Origin: Escallonia rubra
Lineage: Eukaryota; Streptophyta; Magnoliopsida; Escalloniales; Escalloniaceae
Length of the DNA: 64,000 nucleotides
NCBI GenBank assembly: GCA_033065855.1
Contig: JAVXUO010002027.1
Location: 124,001 to 188,000 of the forward strand
Reading direction: 5' to 3'
Position 1 is the first letter of the stretch. Each line of letters opens with the position of its first letter. Under the pieces are notes generated by a model, which was given only the letters and a program-made list of their open reading frames with translations, did no database searches and was not told the DNA's origin. A program made the translations under genes and the position numbers. Below, piece after piece: positions 32,922-45,359 of this stretch.

Positions 32922-33106
32922 AACCAAACACCCCTAACAAGAACTATACCTCCGCCTCTCAAATTACGTAATACCGCATCAATCTCTCTTAATTTATCAA
33001 ATTAAGTCCAAATTTGACAAAAAAAACTTCGATTCTAAGAGGAGACAGAGCTCCTTTACGTATAGAGCCTTCGATGGAATGTGAATTGGCAAGTGTAGGG
33101 GGTTGG

Positions 33107-33214
33107 GGGGAGAGAGAGAGAGAGAGAGAGAAGGGGGAAGAGAGATCGTTGAGGGTGGATGGAGTTTGTGTGGAAAAACTGTTCTTTGTTTGGTCTCTCT
33201 CTCTCTCTCTCCTC
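33107..33214. repeat. Paired (GA)n and (TC)n tracts upstream of the RFI2-like gene
   Basis: A (GA)11-like run at 33110-33131 and a (TC)9-like run at 33194-33211 lie about 190-290 bp upstream of the start codon. They are mutually complementary and could pair. GA/CT tracts are common in plant core promoters and 5' UTRs and bind BBR/BPC factors. Confidence 0.7.
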
Positions 33215-33624
33215 TCTCACCGCCTGATTTACGGCCGTCGGATTTGGATTTAATTAGTATTGTTGTAATGACGTTTTAAGTTCAATATATACATAAACTG
33301 CTGTCCAAATGATCAATTAATCTTTTTAACGGTGGCTGTTGCTGTGGCTGCTGATTCGGCCAGATAAGGCCGAGTGACCGCATGGGTGGCGGACTAGTAA
33401 TTATATTATTATATTATTTTTATGTGCTATTTTTCTTATTCTTTGGTAAACCTCGGTTTTGTTCCTTACACTTTGATCTAAATTTAGTTTCGCCCCTCCA
33501 GCTTCAAGGTTCAACGAATTTCCCTTACCGGAATGGATTGTAAAAAAAAAAATAAAAAATCAAAACCTGAAGTGAGGTTTATATTCCTCGGAAATGAGGT
33601 AGTGAAAAGGGCAAAATATGATTA

Positions 33625-34033
33625 GAGGCCATTTGAGATTGATTCTTAAAAGTAGATTTTGATTAAAATCAGAATCAGTTTTAAAAATCAGCTTTAATCC
33701 ATTTTAAATTGAAAGTTGTTAAAGGTGTTTGGATAAAAGGGATTAAAGTAGGTTTAGTGTACCAAAATTACCATATATTGTATTCAATATGAAAATGAGC
33801 ATTTAATGTTGTTTATATGTAAGGATATTTTGGTAAATTTTTTGGTCAAACTTGATTCTCCAAAACTGATTAAATCTTAATCCAAGAAAATGAGGATTAT
33901 AGATTTAATCAGTTTTGAGTACATTGGAGCAGATTTAACCACTTTATTTTTTTTTTTTGTCAAACACTTCAAAACTGATTTAATCTGAATTTAATCAGGT
34001 TTGACCATTCTAGAATCAATCTCAAACACCCTC
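33625..34033. mobile_element. Tourist-like MITE (409 bp)
   Basis: TTA duplications lie at 33622-33624 and 34034-34036. Ends: GAGGCCATTTGAGATTGATT on the left and GAGGGTGTTTGAGATTGATT reverse-complemented from the right. Internal blocks are shared with 28647-29328. It lies upstream of the RFI2-like gene. Confidence 0.8.
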
Positions 34034-34665
34034 TTAATGCAATAGTAAAGAAGAGAAAGGCGACAAGAACTCGAAAGCATAGTAAATAAGTGACCCACAC
34101 GTAATTTTACGAAAGAGCATCTGCAGCTTGGAAAGTAGAAAAGACTTATATGGTGGAACAAAACTACAATTTTTTTGAGGTACCACGTGAGAATGAACTC
34201 TATACTTTTTCCGATGCATTAAATAGAAATAAGATTTTGGCTGCAATCTCGGTAAACCTACAACATTCCTTATAATAATCATTATTGGTCACTAAATGTT
34301 CCGCCTTCCCTGTTACTGCAGTATTATAGTAGTGCTAATGCATATTGGAAGGTTTGTGATATGTTCCTATCGGCGTCCAGTACGTGAAATATGTCATGTA
34401 TCATGCGGTTATTCCCTTTGGATATTGCTACCCAAGTCTTTCAACTTAGCTTTTTATACTTTGGTTCAGCATATACAACTCACTGTCGTTTGTTAAGCAT
34501 GAACAATTTTCGGTGAATAATGCGTACAAATTCCTGCTTTCCAGGTCCACAACCTTGCGCAAGTCATCTCTCCTGCTGCCTCCTTGCCTTTGGAAAAAGA
34601 TGTGGTCATTACCATTTTTTGAGAAGTTAAAATTTTTCCTTTGGCAGTTACTACATCAACGATTA

Positions 34666-35772
34666 CCGGGTCCGTTTGAAACCAATTCTTTAGGATTTGG
34701 ATTTCAGATTTGGAATTGGATTTCGAATTGAATTCACTTTTTTTTGTTTGGAACGAAAGGGAATTCAAATCACGGAATTCTAATTTTGTGTTTGGAGAAC
34801 AGAGGAAATGGAAAGATAATAAATTTTTAGACAATTATATCCTTAACTTACGATGAAAAATAAATTACAGTAAGTGCTTTCAAGTGTGCTAGTGCCGCCA
34901 CATGGTGGTGCTGGTGGCGGCGGCACTGCACGGGGTAGCAACATCGACAGTGGACGTGGTGGGGTGGTCAAGTGATGGTAATGATGGTAGTGGTGGTCAT
35001 CCACTAACGCCAATAGTGATGCCGGTGGCAGTAGTGGTGACAGTAGTGATGTTGACGGCGGTGGTGGCAATAGTGGTGGTGGCGGTGGTGATGGTGGTGT
35101 TGGCGGCAATAGTGGTGGTGGCGACGGTGGTGGTGTTGGCATTATTGATGGCTATGGTGGCAGTGGCTGTGGCGGCGACAGTGGTGGTGATGGTTGTGGT
35201 GGCAGTGGTGGTGGTGGCGGTGGTGGCAATAGTGGTGGTGGTGGCAATACTGGCGACGGTGGTGGTGGCTGTAGTGGTGGGGGATGCAGTGGCGATGGTG
35301 GTGGCAGTAGTGGTGGCGACGGTGGTAGTTGTGGCAGTACTGGCCGTAGTGGTGGCGGCGGTGGTGAAGGATGTAGTGGCGGTGGTGGTGGCGACGGTAG
35401 TGTTAACGGTGGTTATGGCGGCAGCGATAGTGGTAGCAGTGGTGGCGGTGGCGTGGTGGCAGTGGTGGTGGCGACGACGGTGGTGGTGGTGACAGTGGTG
35501 GTAGCGGTGGCGGTGGCAATAGTGGTGCCGGTGGTGGTGGTAGTGTGAGATCTAGAAAAGGGTAAGATAGGTAAATAATTAGTTTTAATTCAAGTAAATC
35601 GAAATCCCATGAAATCCGACCATTTTTCATCGGATTTCACACTATAGAAACAAATCCAGTCAAATCCCATAAAATCGAATTACAATTCCTTTTTTTAATG
35701 TTTCAAACAACAACATTTGAGGCTTTCAAATGAACTCCCATCAATTCCATAATTCCAAACACACTCGTGTTC
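34666..35772. mobile_element. Non-autonomous element carrying a GGT/GGC minisatellite, inside the LINE
   Basis: It interrupts the zf-RVT domain between LLHQRLP and LVKRNC. Ends: TCCGTTTGAAACCAATTC on the left and TGTGTTTGGAATTATGGAATT from the right, an imperfect inverted pair. Both flanks of the minisatellite are rich in GGATTT/AAATCC and GAATTC/AAATTC, also mutually inverted. Borders are approximate and the duplication was not identified. Confidence 0.5.
34890..35552. repeat. GGT/GGC-rich minisatellite (~660 bp)
   Basis: Irregular tandem GGT, GGC, AGT and GAT triplets, with GTGGTGGTGGCGGTGGTGG-type runs. It yields long Val/Ala- or Gly-rich open frames in the + direction and Pro-rich ones in the - direction. 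These are by-products of the triplet repeat, not genes. Confidence 0.9.
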
Positions 35773-36560
35773 TGAACTAGTTAAAAGGAACTGCCCAATT
35801 TTGGATATTTGCCCTTTATATTTTGCTGAATCCAAAACTCATCGTCATTTATTTTTGGATCTATATTAAGGACTTGTGGAATATCTGGTTGTTACACAAA
35901 GGGCCAGTTGTACATCATAGTCGTTCACTTCGGCAGTGGATTGAACACTGGTTAACCTTACCTCTTCATTCTCGTGTGGAAGACTTATTTTCAATTGTCT
36001 GGATAGTGATAGCCCTGTTGGTCATCTAGAAAATAAGAAGTGACTCAGTCTTCAGAAATCTGCCGTTTTTCTTGCCTCGGCTTCAACTACACATACGTAG
36101 TCTTTTTTTCAGTAGACATATACACTTTCGTACTTACATGTTATATGTTTGTTGCCTCACAATGATCTGATCCGTCCGAACATGCATGCTGCTCATCGTT
36201 CTAGGAGTCTGTCTAGTTTGCGTTCTAGCTGTAGAAGGTTTCACTCTGCTCATATTGCTCGAAAAAAAGACAGTATTTTGACTCTACCATCCGCACTAGT
36301 TTTTTTTGCCTCCCGACTGGACAAGATTTTCAGTACAAGTGTTTTGAGATATTATTAGGATATTATTTCCCAAGATTGACTTTTGTCTCTACGGCTTGTT
36401 GTTCTTTTTACTGACTTTATCAGTAGTATTTGATGGACTTGTCATCCTGTTTACTTTTATAGTTGGCGGGATGGGTCTGTCATCGCCTGTTTCATCTAAT
36501 ATGTGTTTTGAACACTTTGGCTAAAAGTATATATTTATATTTAGACCAAAAAAAAAAAAA

Positions 36561-36757
36561 TCACTCTTTTTTATAAAAAAAAATTTGTGTAAGCTTTGTG
36601 CTTGCCCCTGTATTGTGCTGTCTGTGCTCCTGTCCTGTGTCCTGGTCAGAAAAGGTTACCTCCTCTCTCGGCTTCGAATCTAATCATATTACATTCCGGA
36701 ATCCGAATATGACTTGTAATCCACAAACACATTACACATGCAATGGCTACTTTGGTC
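36561..36757. other. Promoter region of TCTP
   Basis: Short spacer between the LINE tail and the TCTP TATA box. It is AT-rich then mixed. I see nothing else in it. Confidence 0.4.
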
Positions 36758-36765
36758 TATAAATA
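36758..36765 (+). promoter_or_regulatory. TATA box of TCTP
   Basis: TATAAATA in the context GGTCTATAAATACCC, 144-151 bp before the TCTP ATG. This predicts a leader of about 110-120 nt, plausible for this highly translated mRNA. Confidence 0.7.
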
Positions 36766-36908
36766 CCCAGGCCCTCCTTTTACCCAAAGCGTTAAACCAT
36801 CCGCTCCAATTACTCACCGCTCCAGAAATTCCGATACCGTCGGTGGGGAGCCTCTGTTTTCTCAAAATCTCGTAGTAACTTCATTCCGCAGTAAGAGACT
36901 TTGCAATC

Positions 36909-38669
36909 ATGTTGGTCTACCAGGATCTCCTTTCCGGTAATCCCTTATGTTTTCTTGTTTCCGTTGTTTTGGCGCTCGCACATGCACGTATGATGCATAT
37001 GTACGCTTTTCTATTGAAGGAACTTGAAAGGGGTTGTAGTGAAAATTAAAAGTTTCTACCTTTGTGTATGGTTCGGTTATCTGTGTATATGTTTGGTTGC
37101 CCGTTCTCGGTTTTTGAATAACGGGGGATCGATTTGTTGCTTAATACGTGTACATCGATACGTTGTTCAACAGCTATTTCGGCTTGCTGAATAACTTTGT
37201 AAAGGTTTAAGTTTTATTGAAGTATGATGAGAACATAATTGGTGAATCTTCATGCCCCACGCCTATGTTTGATGATCGGAACTTTAGTGAAAATCTAAAC
37301 ACTTGATCAGTTTTGGTGGCTTCTCGTCTATGTCTGGTACATCATCGAATTAGATGATTACCAAAATTTTGTGATTCTCTTGCTATTGGATAAACTCGTA
37401 AGCAGGTTGGCTACCAAGTATTATAAGGCAAGTTAGATATCCAAATTTTGAAAAAGAGTCTGGAGTAATATTTCTCTGTTAACCTGTATGTTATGGCAAT
37501 GATGCCTTCTTGTTCTTGGACAATGTGCAAATCATAAAAAAGAGTCTGAACACTATCCTTCCGCTAATCTGTTATGTTATAGCGATGTTGCATTCGACCA
37601 TATCAGTATGCATCAGCCTGTATTTGTTTACATAGAACTAATCGAATTTATCGGATTATGTGCACTTAGTCCTGCTGTTCGCTGATTCGCTAGGCAATAT
37701 TGTGTGTCGTATCTTTCTCGATGTTATTGACCTGTGTAACAATTTTTTAACACCGTTAAAACCAATGCCTGCAAGCAAGTCCACCTTCCCATTATTTTCC
37801 TAGAACGTGTGTATTTGCACGGTATTGTTCGTAAAATCTGTACCTAAACGAATTTCAGGTGATGAGCTTCTCTCTGATTCATTCCCATACAAGGAAATTG
37901 AAAACGGGATACTGTGGGAAGTAGAAGGAAAGGTATTACTATTAGTATTACCATCAGTTGTTATTTAACCTCTGGCTTGCTTTCTGTCTAGACTTGCTTT
38001 GTATGATTTAGGATACATAACTTACATGATAAAGCACACATGTTTTTTAATGTTCCAGTGGGTTGTCCAAGGTGCAGTCAGTTTTGATATCGGAGCTAAC
38101 CCATCTGCCGAGGGTGGAGAAGAGGATGAAGGTGTCGACGACCAAGTCGTTAAGGTTGTTGATATTGTTGATACTTTCAGGCTTCAGGTGAGTCAAATAA
38201 TCTTACGTTGATGGCTGCACTATTTCTCACTTTAGTCTTCTTGTCAGTTGTCATGGAGAAGATTTTCAAGAGTTTCAATATTACTTGCAGGAGCAACCTC
38301 CTTTTGACAAGAAGCAATTTGTTGCATATGTCAAGAAGTATATCAAGTTGCTGACGCCCAAGTTGGAGCCAGAACAGCAAGAGCTTTTTAAGAAGAACAT
38401 AGAGGGAGCAACCAAGTTCCTTCTTTCCAAGCTCAGTGACCTCCAATTGTATGTGCATATGTTCAATTAACAATCAAAACTAACTATTGATGATAGAATG
38501 GTTTTATCTTACAATTTCCAATTTCCATCAACTGACGAGCATCTCGTGCAGCTTTGTGGGGGAGAGCATGCACGACGATGGCACTATGGTGTTTGCATAT
38601 TACAAGGAAGGTGCGACCGATCCAACATTTCTCTACTTCGCGCATGGTCTGAAGGAGGTCAAGTGTTGA
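36909..38669 (+). CDS. TCTP: Translationally controlled tumor protein homolog, five exons, 168 aa
   Basis: Small conserved cytosolic protein linked to growth control, TOR-pathway signalling, calcium and microtubule binding. Exons: 36909-36936, 37859-37932, 38059-38187, 38291-38448, 38552-38669; 507 nt in frame, matching the 168 aa I recall for plant TCTPs. It starts [18 protein letters not shown] and ends [19 protein letters not shown] plus KEVKC. Visible features are the acidic loop [11 protein letters not shown] and the helical hairpin [20 protein letters not shown]. Exon 1 has 28 nt, and intron 1 (about 920 bp) may carry enhancing signals. All borders are GT-AG with consistent phase. The gene looks intact. 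Confidence 0.98.
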
Positions 38670-39817
38670 GCGGTGGAGTTTAGACGTATCATTCTCATAT
38701 CCAAAAAGAAGATGCATAGAGTAGTTCTTGTTTTTTATGCCGCGCCTTTGATCAACATTGGTACGGAGGTACCAACTGGAACTACAACTATTTAGGCTCT
38801 TTGGATTGCTAGTGGGTTACATGCCCACTTATTTTTTATGACATGTTGTGGTTGAGGAGAGATGCTGTGACTTGTTCCTCCATTCACTGTGCATTTGCTC
38901 GCAGCGCATATCTAATGTTCATGGTTGCCGAGTTCTCGTTATCGGCTCATTTTAAATTAGGTAGAACAGTAGAAACTGCGGTTAATAGTGTCCGGACACC
39001 TACGTTGTCGGCTTATTTCTTTGGACGGAGCGCTAAAGTACAAATGATGTTTAAGCAGGAATATTTTGTGCACGGAGGTTTGATCAATTTATACCTTCGA
39101 TTGTTGGAGTCATTGGCAACTGGATCTTTGGAAATCCAGTCTTGATTTGCACGGTTCTAGCAAAATGTATCTCCCAGTACTACATCCAAAGAAAGTAACA
39201 CAAACTGAGCAAATGAACAAAGGATCTACCTCATGTGTGCATATTACACATACACTCATGCCCTGGACCTGGAGTTCACATTGCTTTTTCTTGCACGCTT
39301 ACTCAAAGGCAAGCACTAATTGATTTTTTTTTTATAATTTATTTAACTCCTTAATTTTGAAACCCCTCTTTGTGCTATAAAGAAATTTCCTATGTTGTGA
39401 TTGTTTTCCATCAACCTCAATCGCCTTTACTCAGAAGGAATTTCAATCCAAGATTTTTACGAAAATTTACGAATCTCGAATGGAAGTAACCACCCCCTAG
39501 GTTTTACTGAATCTAGTAAACTTATTTTTTTTAAAAACAACGAGTAATTTTAATGTTTACAGCTAGTAAATTTAATTCTAAAAATTCCAAAAGTCAAAAT
39601 GAAAAACTTCCTTAAAATGGAAGGGTAATTTTAAATTTGTAATTGCTATTTAAATTCAATTTATTGTTCACGTATTACTAAATCTCTACTTAGTCTCGTA
39701 CTCTGAGTCAGTTTAGGATTGACAGCCTCTCCAAACATCTGCTAGGGGAAAAAAAGAAGCCGAATATCACCGTAGGAACAAGGATCTATTCCGGTGTAAA
39801 AAAAGGATCCTTGGCCA

Positions 39818-39957
39818 AGTTGTAAAAACATTTTTTTTTGTACAAAGTTATAAAAACATTAAAAGCCCCTCAGATCTGATTGCCATTCGTGGCTAAATTA
39901 TAAAAACATTTCTTTTGCGCAAAGTTATAAAAACATTAAAAGCCCCTCAAATCTGAT
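39818..39957. repeat. Tandem duplication, ~75-bp period
   Basis: Two copies of a unit with TATAAAAACATTAAAAGCCCCTCA-ATCTGATT, starting near 39818 and 39894, differing at a handful of bases. They sit in spacer. Confidence 0.85.
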
Positions 39958-40798
39958 TTCTGATTTCCTCATGCAGCCCCTTGTTTTCAGCTTAACTTGG
40001 TGAGCTTTGAACAATGTTGTGGTATTTATTTACGGGTTATGAAACGTATTTAGTGTTTGCAATAGGCTGCGATCAACTAGAATAAATATTCGGTTTCTTG
40101 ACCTTTTTCAGTATTGGCTCTTCAAGTGCTGAATACAACGTCAAATCGGTCAACCCGTTAATACAAATTCGTTTGACCCTTCTAAATGGTATAGACATAG
40201 CCGTGAAACCGAATCATTCAATCAGAATATTTGATTTTTTTTCTTTCTAAACCTAATGGTGACTGATTGGATTCCGTATTCGGCCTTCAAACCGAACCAG
40301 CCAACCAATCAAACCGTAACCTACTTCATTGTTGCAAAGGCCCACCTCAAATTATTTAAGAAGTCTATTAATTTGTTACGCCTAATTTTGACATATCACC
40401 AGTACTTGTGAACATTCATCGACCGAGATCCAAGTCCCTCAGAGCTAGGCTCTTGTCTAAGAACGTGATGTAAACCAACCTAAGCTTATAAGTTTCTGTT
40501 ACAGAGAAGTAGCGTTGTAATATGCATCAAAGGCTGGGAACTCTTAATCAGAATAACAACTTATCAAGCAAAGGGGTTTCGGGTTCAATCTTCCTAAGAA
40601 CACGCATTAGAAGAGAAGAGGAACGCACTGGAATTGGAACGACCAAATTAAAGCAACAAGGCAGACCAAAGCATCGTACTAGAATTGGAAAGACCAAAGC
40701 AACAAGGGAGAACGCGAATCAATGTGGTCAAATTTTGTAAAGACATCGCATTTTCACCACAACAGGTAACTAATATAAACAAGTTCCATCTACAAATA

Positions 40799-40866
40799 TG
40801 AAGCAATCAAACAATGAAGCAATGAAGCAATGAAGCAATGAAGCAATGGAGCAATCAAACAATAGT
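40799..40866. repeat. GAAGCAAT short tandem repeat
   Basis: Five to six adjacent copies of the octamer GAAGCAAT or close variants, bordered by AAGCAATCAAACAAT-type copies on both sides. It sits just downstream of the REF/SRPP-like gene. Confidence 0.85.
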
Positions 40867-40959
40867 TGCGAGAATATCTTACATAGTGTCTTGCCATTCA
40901 GTCAGAAAACAGCATTCATATAAAAAATGAATACATCCCAACATAATACAAATGGACAA

Positions 40960-43633
40960 TCAATGGGCCGCAACAGCTCCTTCACCAGGAATCACCATCT
41001 CAGGTTGTGCCTCACCAGCACCAAATACCTTGGCAATCTTCCCAGTGGGCACCAATGGAAGATAAGAAGAAACCCTGTAGCCTTTCTCTGCCGTACGCTG
41101 TACAGTCTCGTTGTACTTCTCCGAGCAGAAAGCTGCTGTTGGGACAACCACCTGAGCCACTCGAGGGAAGAGAGGAAACTGATTCAGGGAGCGCCAAGCA
41201 GAAACAGCATACTGCTCTGCTACAGGCTCGTACTTGGAGTAAATCTGCTTAGCAGCAGGTTCGTACTTTGTGTACGCAGTTTTAGCGAGTCCTGAGGCAC
41301 TTTCCACCACATTAACATTCTTGACATCTGAAGCAACAGCTCTAGCAGCTGAAGGAGCCTTCTGAGCAGCCGAAAGGGCTCGGGTTGAAACCTGCTTCAC
41401 AAAAGGGGGCACATGGCTGTCCAACTTGTTGACAGACTCGTCAACCTGTAATCAATGGATCCAAAAAAGTGGAACTTTTAGTTTTTTCCGAGTAGAGTTG
41501 CTCAAACAAAGTCATCTAAACCAGGACATAAATTAGCAATATTCAACCAACAGTGCTTCTCCTGCAAAATATTTGGCTTTTCACACGAGGACTAGTGATG
41601 ATATATGGGAAAAAAGCAGTTTCAGTAAACCAATAAATCTGGATTCCTTGATCAAGAACAACCAGTTTTGATTGCTATCAAATCATTCTCAACAACCTCT
41701 CCACCGTCCAATAACTCAGTAATAACTTGATCAAAAAGAAACATTAAATCAATCAAATGACGTTCACATGTTGGCCGAACCTCTACATGGCACCGTAACC
41801 CGCAACAAACGGAGGGTAGTGAACTCCTTTAACCTATATGTACTTTTCTATTACGCATCTACCAGGAGTTTATAGTCAAAATGAAATGCCTAATCAACTA
41901 CAAGTAATACTTCATCTCCAGCACTACACGACTTTATGTTTGTGTCCTTGTTTATATAAAGCTTCATCCTAATTAATTTTCTTTGAACAAAACACTAGAT
42001 GTTAATATGATCCTATCTAATTGAAACGAAATAACTACCAGAACTCTTAGCTTAGACTAGGTATTCAATTGATGTTCTTAGCACCCGGAAGAGTGAACAT
42101 TGTCCTGCCATGCTTGCTCATTGAGTAACTAACTTGTCGTATCTCAACAAGACTTTCCATATCAAAACCCTTCGTTATGCTTGACTTGACGAAATCTTCA
42201 CATCAATTATCAAACACTATGCTCCCCCCTAATTTTAACATATCAAATAACCCCTCGCTGCCCCAAGAATCCAAGTGCTACCAAATTATACATTTCAAAG
42301 CCAACAGAAACTGGTTCCAACTTAATCCATTTCACCAGCAACCAAGACGCAAGGTCCACGTCCTTCAACTTTCATTACCATTTGTATCACCTTTTGCCAC
42401 CAACTTCACTGTTAGTCATAAGCGAGGCTCATACACCATAAGAGGGCTGCATTTGCCCCTCTTATCCTTCTACAAAATAAAGTAGCTAAAAATCTGTTTT
42501 TCAGAGAGTTTCTGACATGGTTTTGTGCTCTCCTTAGTCTCTAATGTTTAGGATACAATTCAGCACAAAAGCACTAAACCAACTTCCAATAAACTTGATG
42601 AATTATCTTTAATTAATTTTGATTTACCTATTCACTGTCTATATGTTCAAGTCTATCTAAAATATAGCTGGAATTGAGTAACTAAAGACATTAGAGGTCA
42701 ATTATGCAATATGACATTTCATTGGGAAAGCATATACGGCACTTCATTTCTAGCAGAAAATGTAAACATTAAATGCTCGTGTATATTAGCAAAAACAGAT
42801 ATGCATATGCCTAATAAATGAAAATTAACCTCCTTGTGACAAATCCTAGCCTCGCCCCAGCTGTTAATTATCAACTTTCCAAAATTTCCGATTACATTGA
42901 GTGCAATACACACACACACACACACACACATTTAATAGTTATTAATTTACACGACTAATTGAGTAAGATCACATAATACTTGCGTGATTTTTGCCAAATA
43001 TAGGTGAACCTTAATAATCAGGTGAATGTGGCGACCCTAACAATCTTCAAAAATGTATATTACATTACTGCAAAATTGCAAATACAGACACAAATACACA
43101 TCTCTTTGCTATGTTCATTCTTAGGGATTTCTTATTCCTTATTTGCATGCACTTCACCGATCTACGCACACAAAAAGGGCATGTACATGTTTAAGAATTT
43201 TATGTGCAACATACTGTATTAAACAAGGAGGAGAAGAACAGACCTTACGATCGAAAAACTTGAGGAGTTCAACGGGGACACCGTGGAACCTGTCGTAGAC
43301 GGGCGCCACCACGGTCTTCACCGTGCCCTCGACGCTCTGAACACCGTTCTTCAACGGGCCGGAGTTGTCCTTGGCATAGTCGTAGGCCCTCGAGAGGCAC
43401 AACACCACGTGAACCACCGCCACCTGCACGAACTCCAAGTACTTCAGCCTCTGCTCCTCCTCGCTTGCAACCTTTCCGATCAATCAAACAAATACATCAG
43501 TCAAAATAACCCTAATCGTTGTACCCCTTTCGACTTTTCATATAAAATAGAAATTAAAAAAAAAAAACTTCTGAACCATGATCACGGAAATACGTACCAT
43601 GGGGGGCTGGGAGTTGGGATTGGTATCGGCCAT
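40960..43633 (-). CDS. REF/SRPP-like (rubber elongation factor family) protein, three exons, 249 aa
   Basis: Lipid-droplet/stress-related protein of the REF/SRPP family. In rubber plants members coat rubber particles; in other plants they bind lipid droplets and aid growth and drought tolerance, which is the likelier role here. Exons in coding order: 43633-43598, 43471-43244, 41445-40960; 750 nt in frame. It begins [12 protein letters not shown]. Then come the family blocks [48 protein letters not shown] and SHVPPFVK, and after them [20 protein letters not shown]-type repeats and [15 protein letters not shown]. The C-terminal tail is Pro/Gly/Ala-rich. No signal peptide or transmembrane segment; association is by amphipathic helices in this family. 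Intron 2 is about 1.8 kb and includes a (CA)n tract. Confidence 0.94.
42908..42930. repeat. (CA)n microsatellite in REF/SRPP-like intron 2
   Basis: About eleven CA units. Confidence 0.9.
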
Positions 43634-44204
43634 TTGATGAAGAATTTCAAAGCTGTTTGGAAAGTACTTTGCGTTGAAGAATCGAATGCGGCAATTGAGA
43701 GGAATCTAGTTTAGTGATGACGAAACAATGAAGGGGGAGGGAATTTATTTATAGGGAGAAAACTCAGCAGAGACATCGGTGAGAACGGGGGGCGGGGTCG
43801 TCTTGTGAGAAACCGTGTGCAGGTTTGGGGCGGGCCGAGACAGCGTGGCCGAGTTGATGAGACGCTGACTGCCTAATGCCTTCGGGGTTAAGTTAATGGC
43901 GACGTTTTTGGAATATGGGCCCCAGCTCGTCTATTGTAGGAGAACTTTTGGGTCGTGTGGTTGTTAGTAGGCCCAGGGAAGTAACCACAGTTAACGACAC
44001 TCCATTGACCCGCCTCCTTTGGACAAGTGACTTCTGACTTACTAAATACGTAGTAATTTTTCTGTTCAACTGTCTTGTTCACGTCATTTCAACTTCTAAC
44101 GATTTGAGTCATTTTTGTAAAAAAATATTAAAAAACTAACTTGAATATCATTCGGTAACACTTTCAATTTTAATTTTTTATTTTTAATTTTACAAAAATA
44201 AATG

Positions 44205-44520
44205 GGTGTTTGATTACCCAATTTTTATTTTGAATTTTTTCTTTGATGGTGGTTTGCGATGGCTGTGGTGGGGCGTGGCGGTGGCTGCCGGCTTCCGGAG
44301 GAGGCTGCCAGTCTCCGACAGTGGGCAGTGGCGGTGGTCTCAAAATAAAAGCCAAAAATTGAAAACCGAAAACTCATTTTTGGAGTTTTCAAAAACAGCA
44401 AAAACTGGTTTTCAAAACTGAAAAAAAAAAACGAAAAACTGTGTGTCAAACGCGTTTATTTTCTTTAGTTTACAAAACTGGAGAAAAAACTGAAAAAATA
44501 AGTGTTATCAAACGGAGCTG
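44205..44520. mobile_element. Probable small MITE
   Basis: The left end GGGTGTTTGATTACCC and the right end read in reverse, CCGTTTGATAACACTTATT, form an imperfect inverted pair. The interior has GCC-rich and AAAAACTG/CAGTTTT-like blocks. No target duplication was confirmed. Confidence 0.4.
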
Positions 44521-44758
44521 TACACATATGATTGTTTTATTCGGTTTGAAGTTCATATGCTCCTAAATGCTAGGATTCAATAGGAATATTATAGGTAATG
44601 GTGTGAGTGATTATTGTGCCAAAGGTCAAGGTCTAGTTAGTGACCAATTCTAAAAGCTATTAGTTGAAATTGTCATACTTAAGCATTTGCACTTATAATT
44701 AACTTTTATCATTTAAACTAATGATGAGTTAAGTTTGGTTAGACAATATTTTGCAACA

Positions 44759-44793
44759 CCCCCCCCCCCACACACACACACGCACGCACACAC
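44759..44793. repeat. Poly-C followed by (CA)n microsatellite
   Basis: A run of about ten C, then CACACACACACACGCACGCACACAC-type repeats. Confidence 0.9.
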
Positions 44794-44850
44794 GAAGGAA
44801 AGCTTTGAACCCATTTAACCAATTTCGAATTTGAAAGATGAAGTTTAAGG

Positions 44851-45359
44851 GTGAATATTAAAACTGGTGAAAACGATTCAATCGGGGAAATTGAACCGAC
44901 CAATCCGGTCGATCAAGAGTCGAATTAAAAAAAAAACTAATTTCTTTTTCCTCTAAACCAACGTTTAGTTCGATCAATTCGGTTTGATTTTTTTGAAACT
45001 TTTCTAAACCGACGTGCCCTATAAATATAATCAAAATTATTTCAACTTTAATACAATCCTAATTATTATCTAGCTTTTATTCTACACGTGACTTAACCAC
45101 AACTTAAGGAAGTACATCATACCCTAACATCAACGGAGGCTCCACATAAGTGTCATCTTGAATATTATAGAGACTCAATAGTCAACGGATAGATCCAAAC
45201 GAGTCCAAAGATGACTACAAGCCCAAAACATGTCAATCAATCTAAACTGTTGAAACTGAACCGTTCAATTATGTTTTTGTTTTTCTAACATATGGTGGTC
45301 GTTTAAAAGGTTTTCTGTTCAATCTTAAAACCAAACTAACCGAACGATGGTCATCCCTA
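44851..45359. mobile_element. AACCG-rich repeat element, copy 1
   Basis: The left end GGGTGAATATT and the right end, reverse-complemented, TAGGGATGACC are related inverted termini. The interior is full of AACCG/CGGTT motifs. It shares termini and composition with 52296-52831 and 54578-55489, so the three are one family. Superfamily unknown. Confidence 0.5.

Larger units (their letters stand above)
34290..36560 (+). mobile_element. 5'-truncated LINE remnant with poly-A tail, split by a nested insertion
   Basis: 34513-34665 encodes a zinc-binding reverse-transcriptase (zf-RVT) block: NAYKFLLS ... LWKKMWSLPFFEKLKFFLWQ, then LLHQRLP. The domain resumes after the insertion at about 35776 with LVKRNCPILDICPL and a TH-HLFLDL motif, then stops. 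36150-36350 has RNase-H-tail-like RSLSSLRSSC. A poly-A run (36548-36560) after a T/A-rich 3' end marks the LINE terminus. Frames are broken and the upstream reverse transcriptase is missing, so the element is dead. The left border is uncertain. Confidence 0.7.
38670..40959. other. Spacer between TCTP and the REF/SRPP-like gene
   Basis: The first ~400 bp is probably TCTP 3' UTR and downstream DNA. Beyond this come a tandem duplication (39818-39957), an AACCG-rich stretch (40100-40330) and short octamer repeats (40800-40865). No gene is recognised. Confidence 0.5.

Noticed and set aside
34902-35492. 196-codon Val/Ala-rich open frame
   Set aside because: It is produced entirely by the GGT/GGC triplet array. 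There are no domains, and every frame of the array is open.
41007-41295. Plus-strand ORFs opposite the last REF/SRPP-like exon
   Set aside because: They are shadows of the real minus-strand coding exon.
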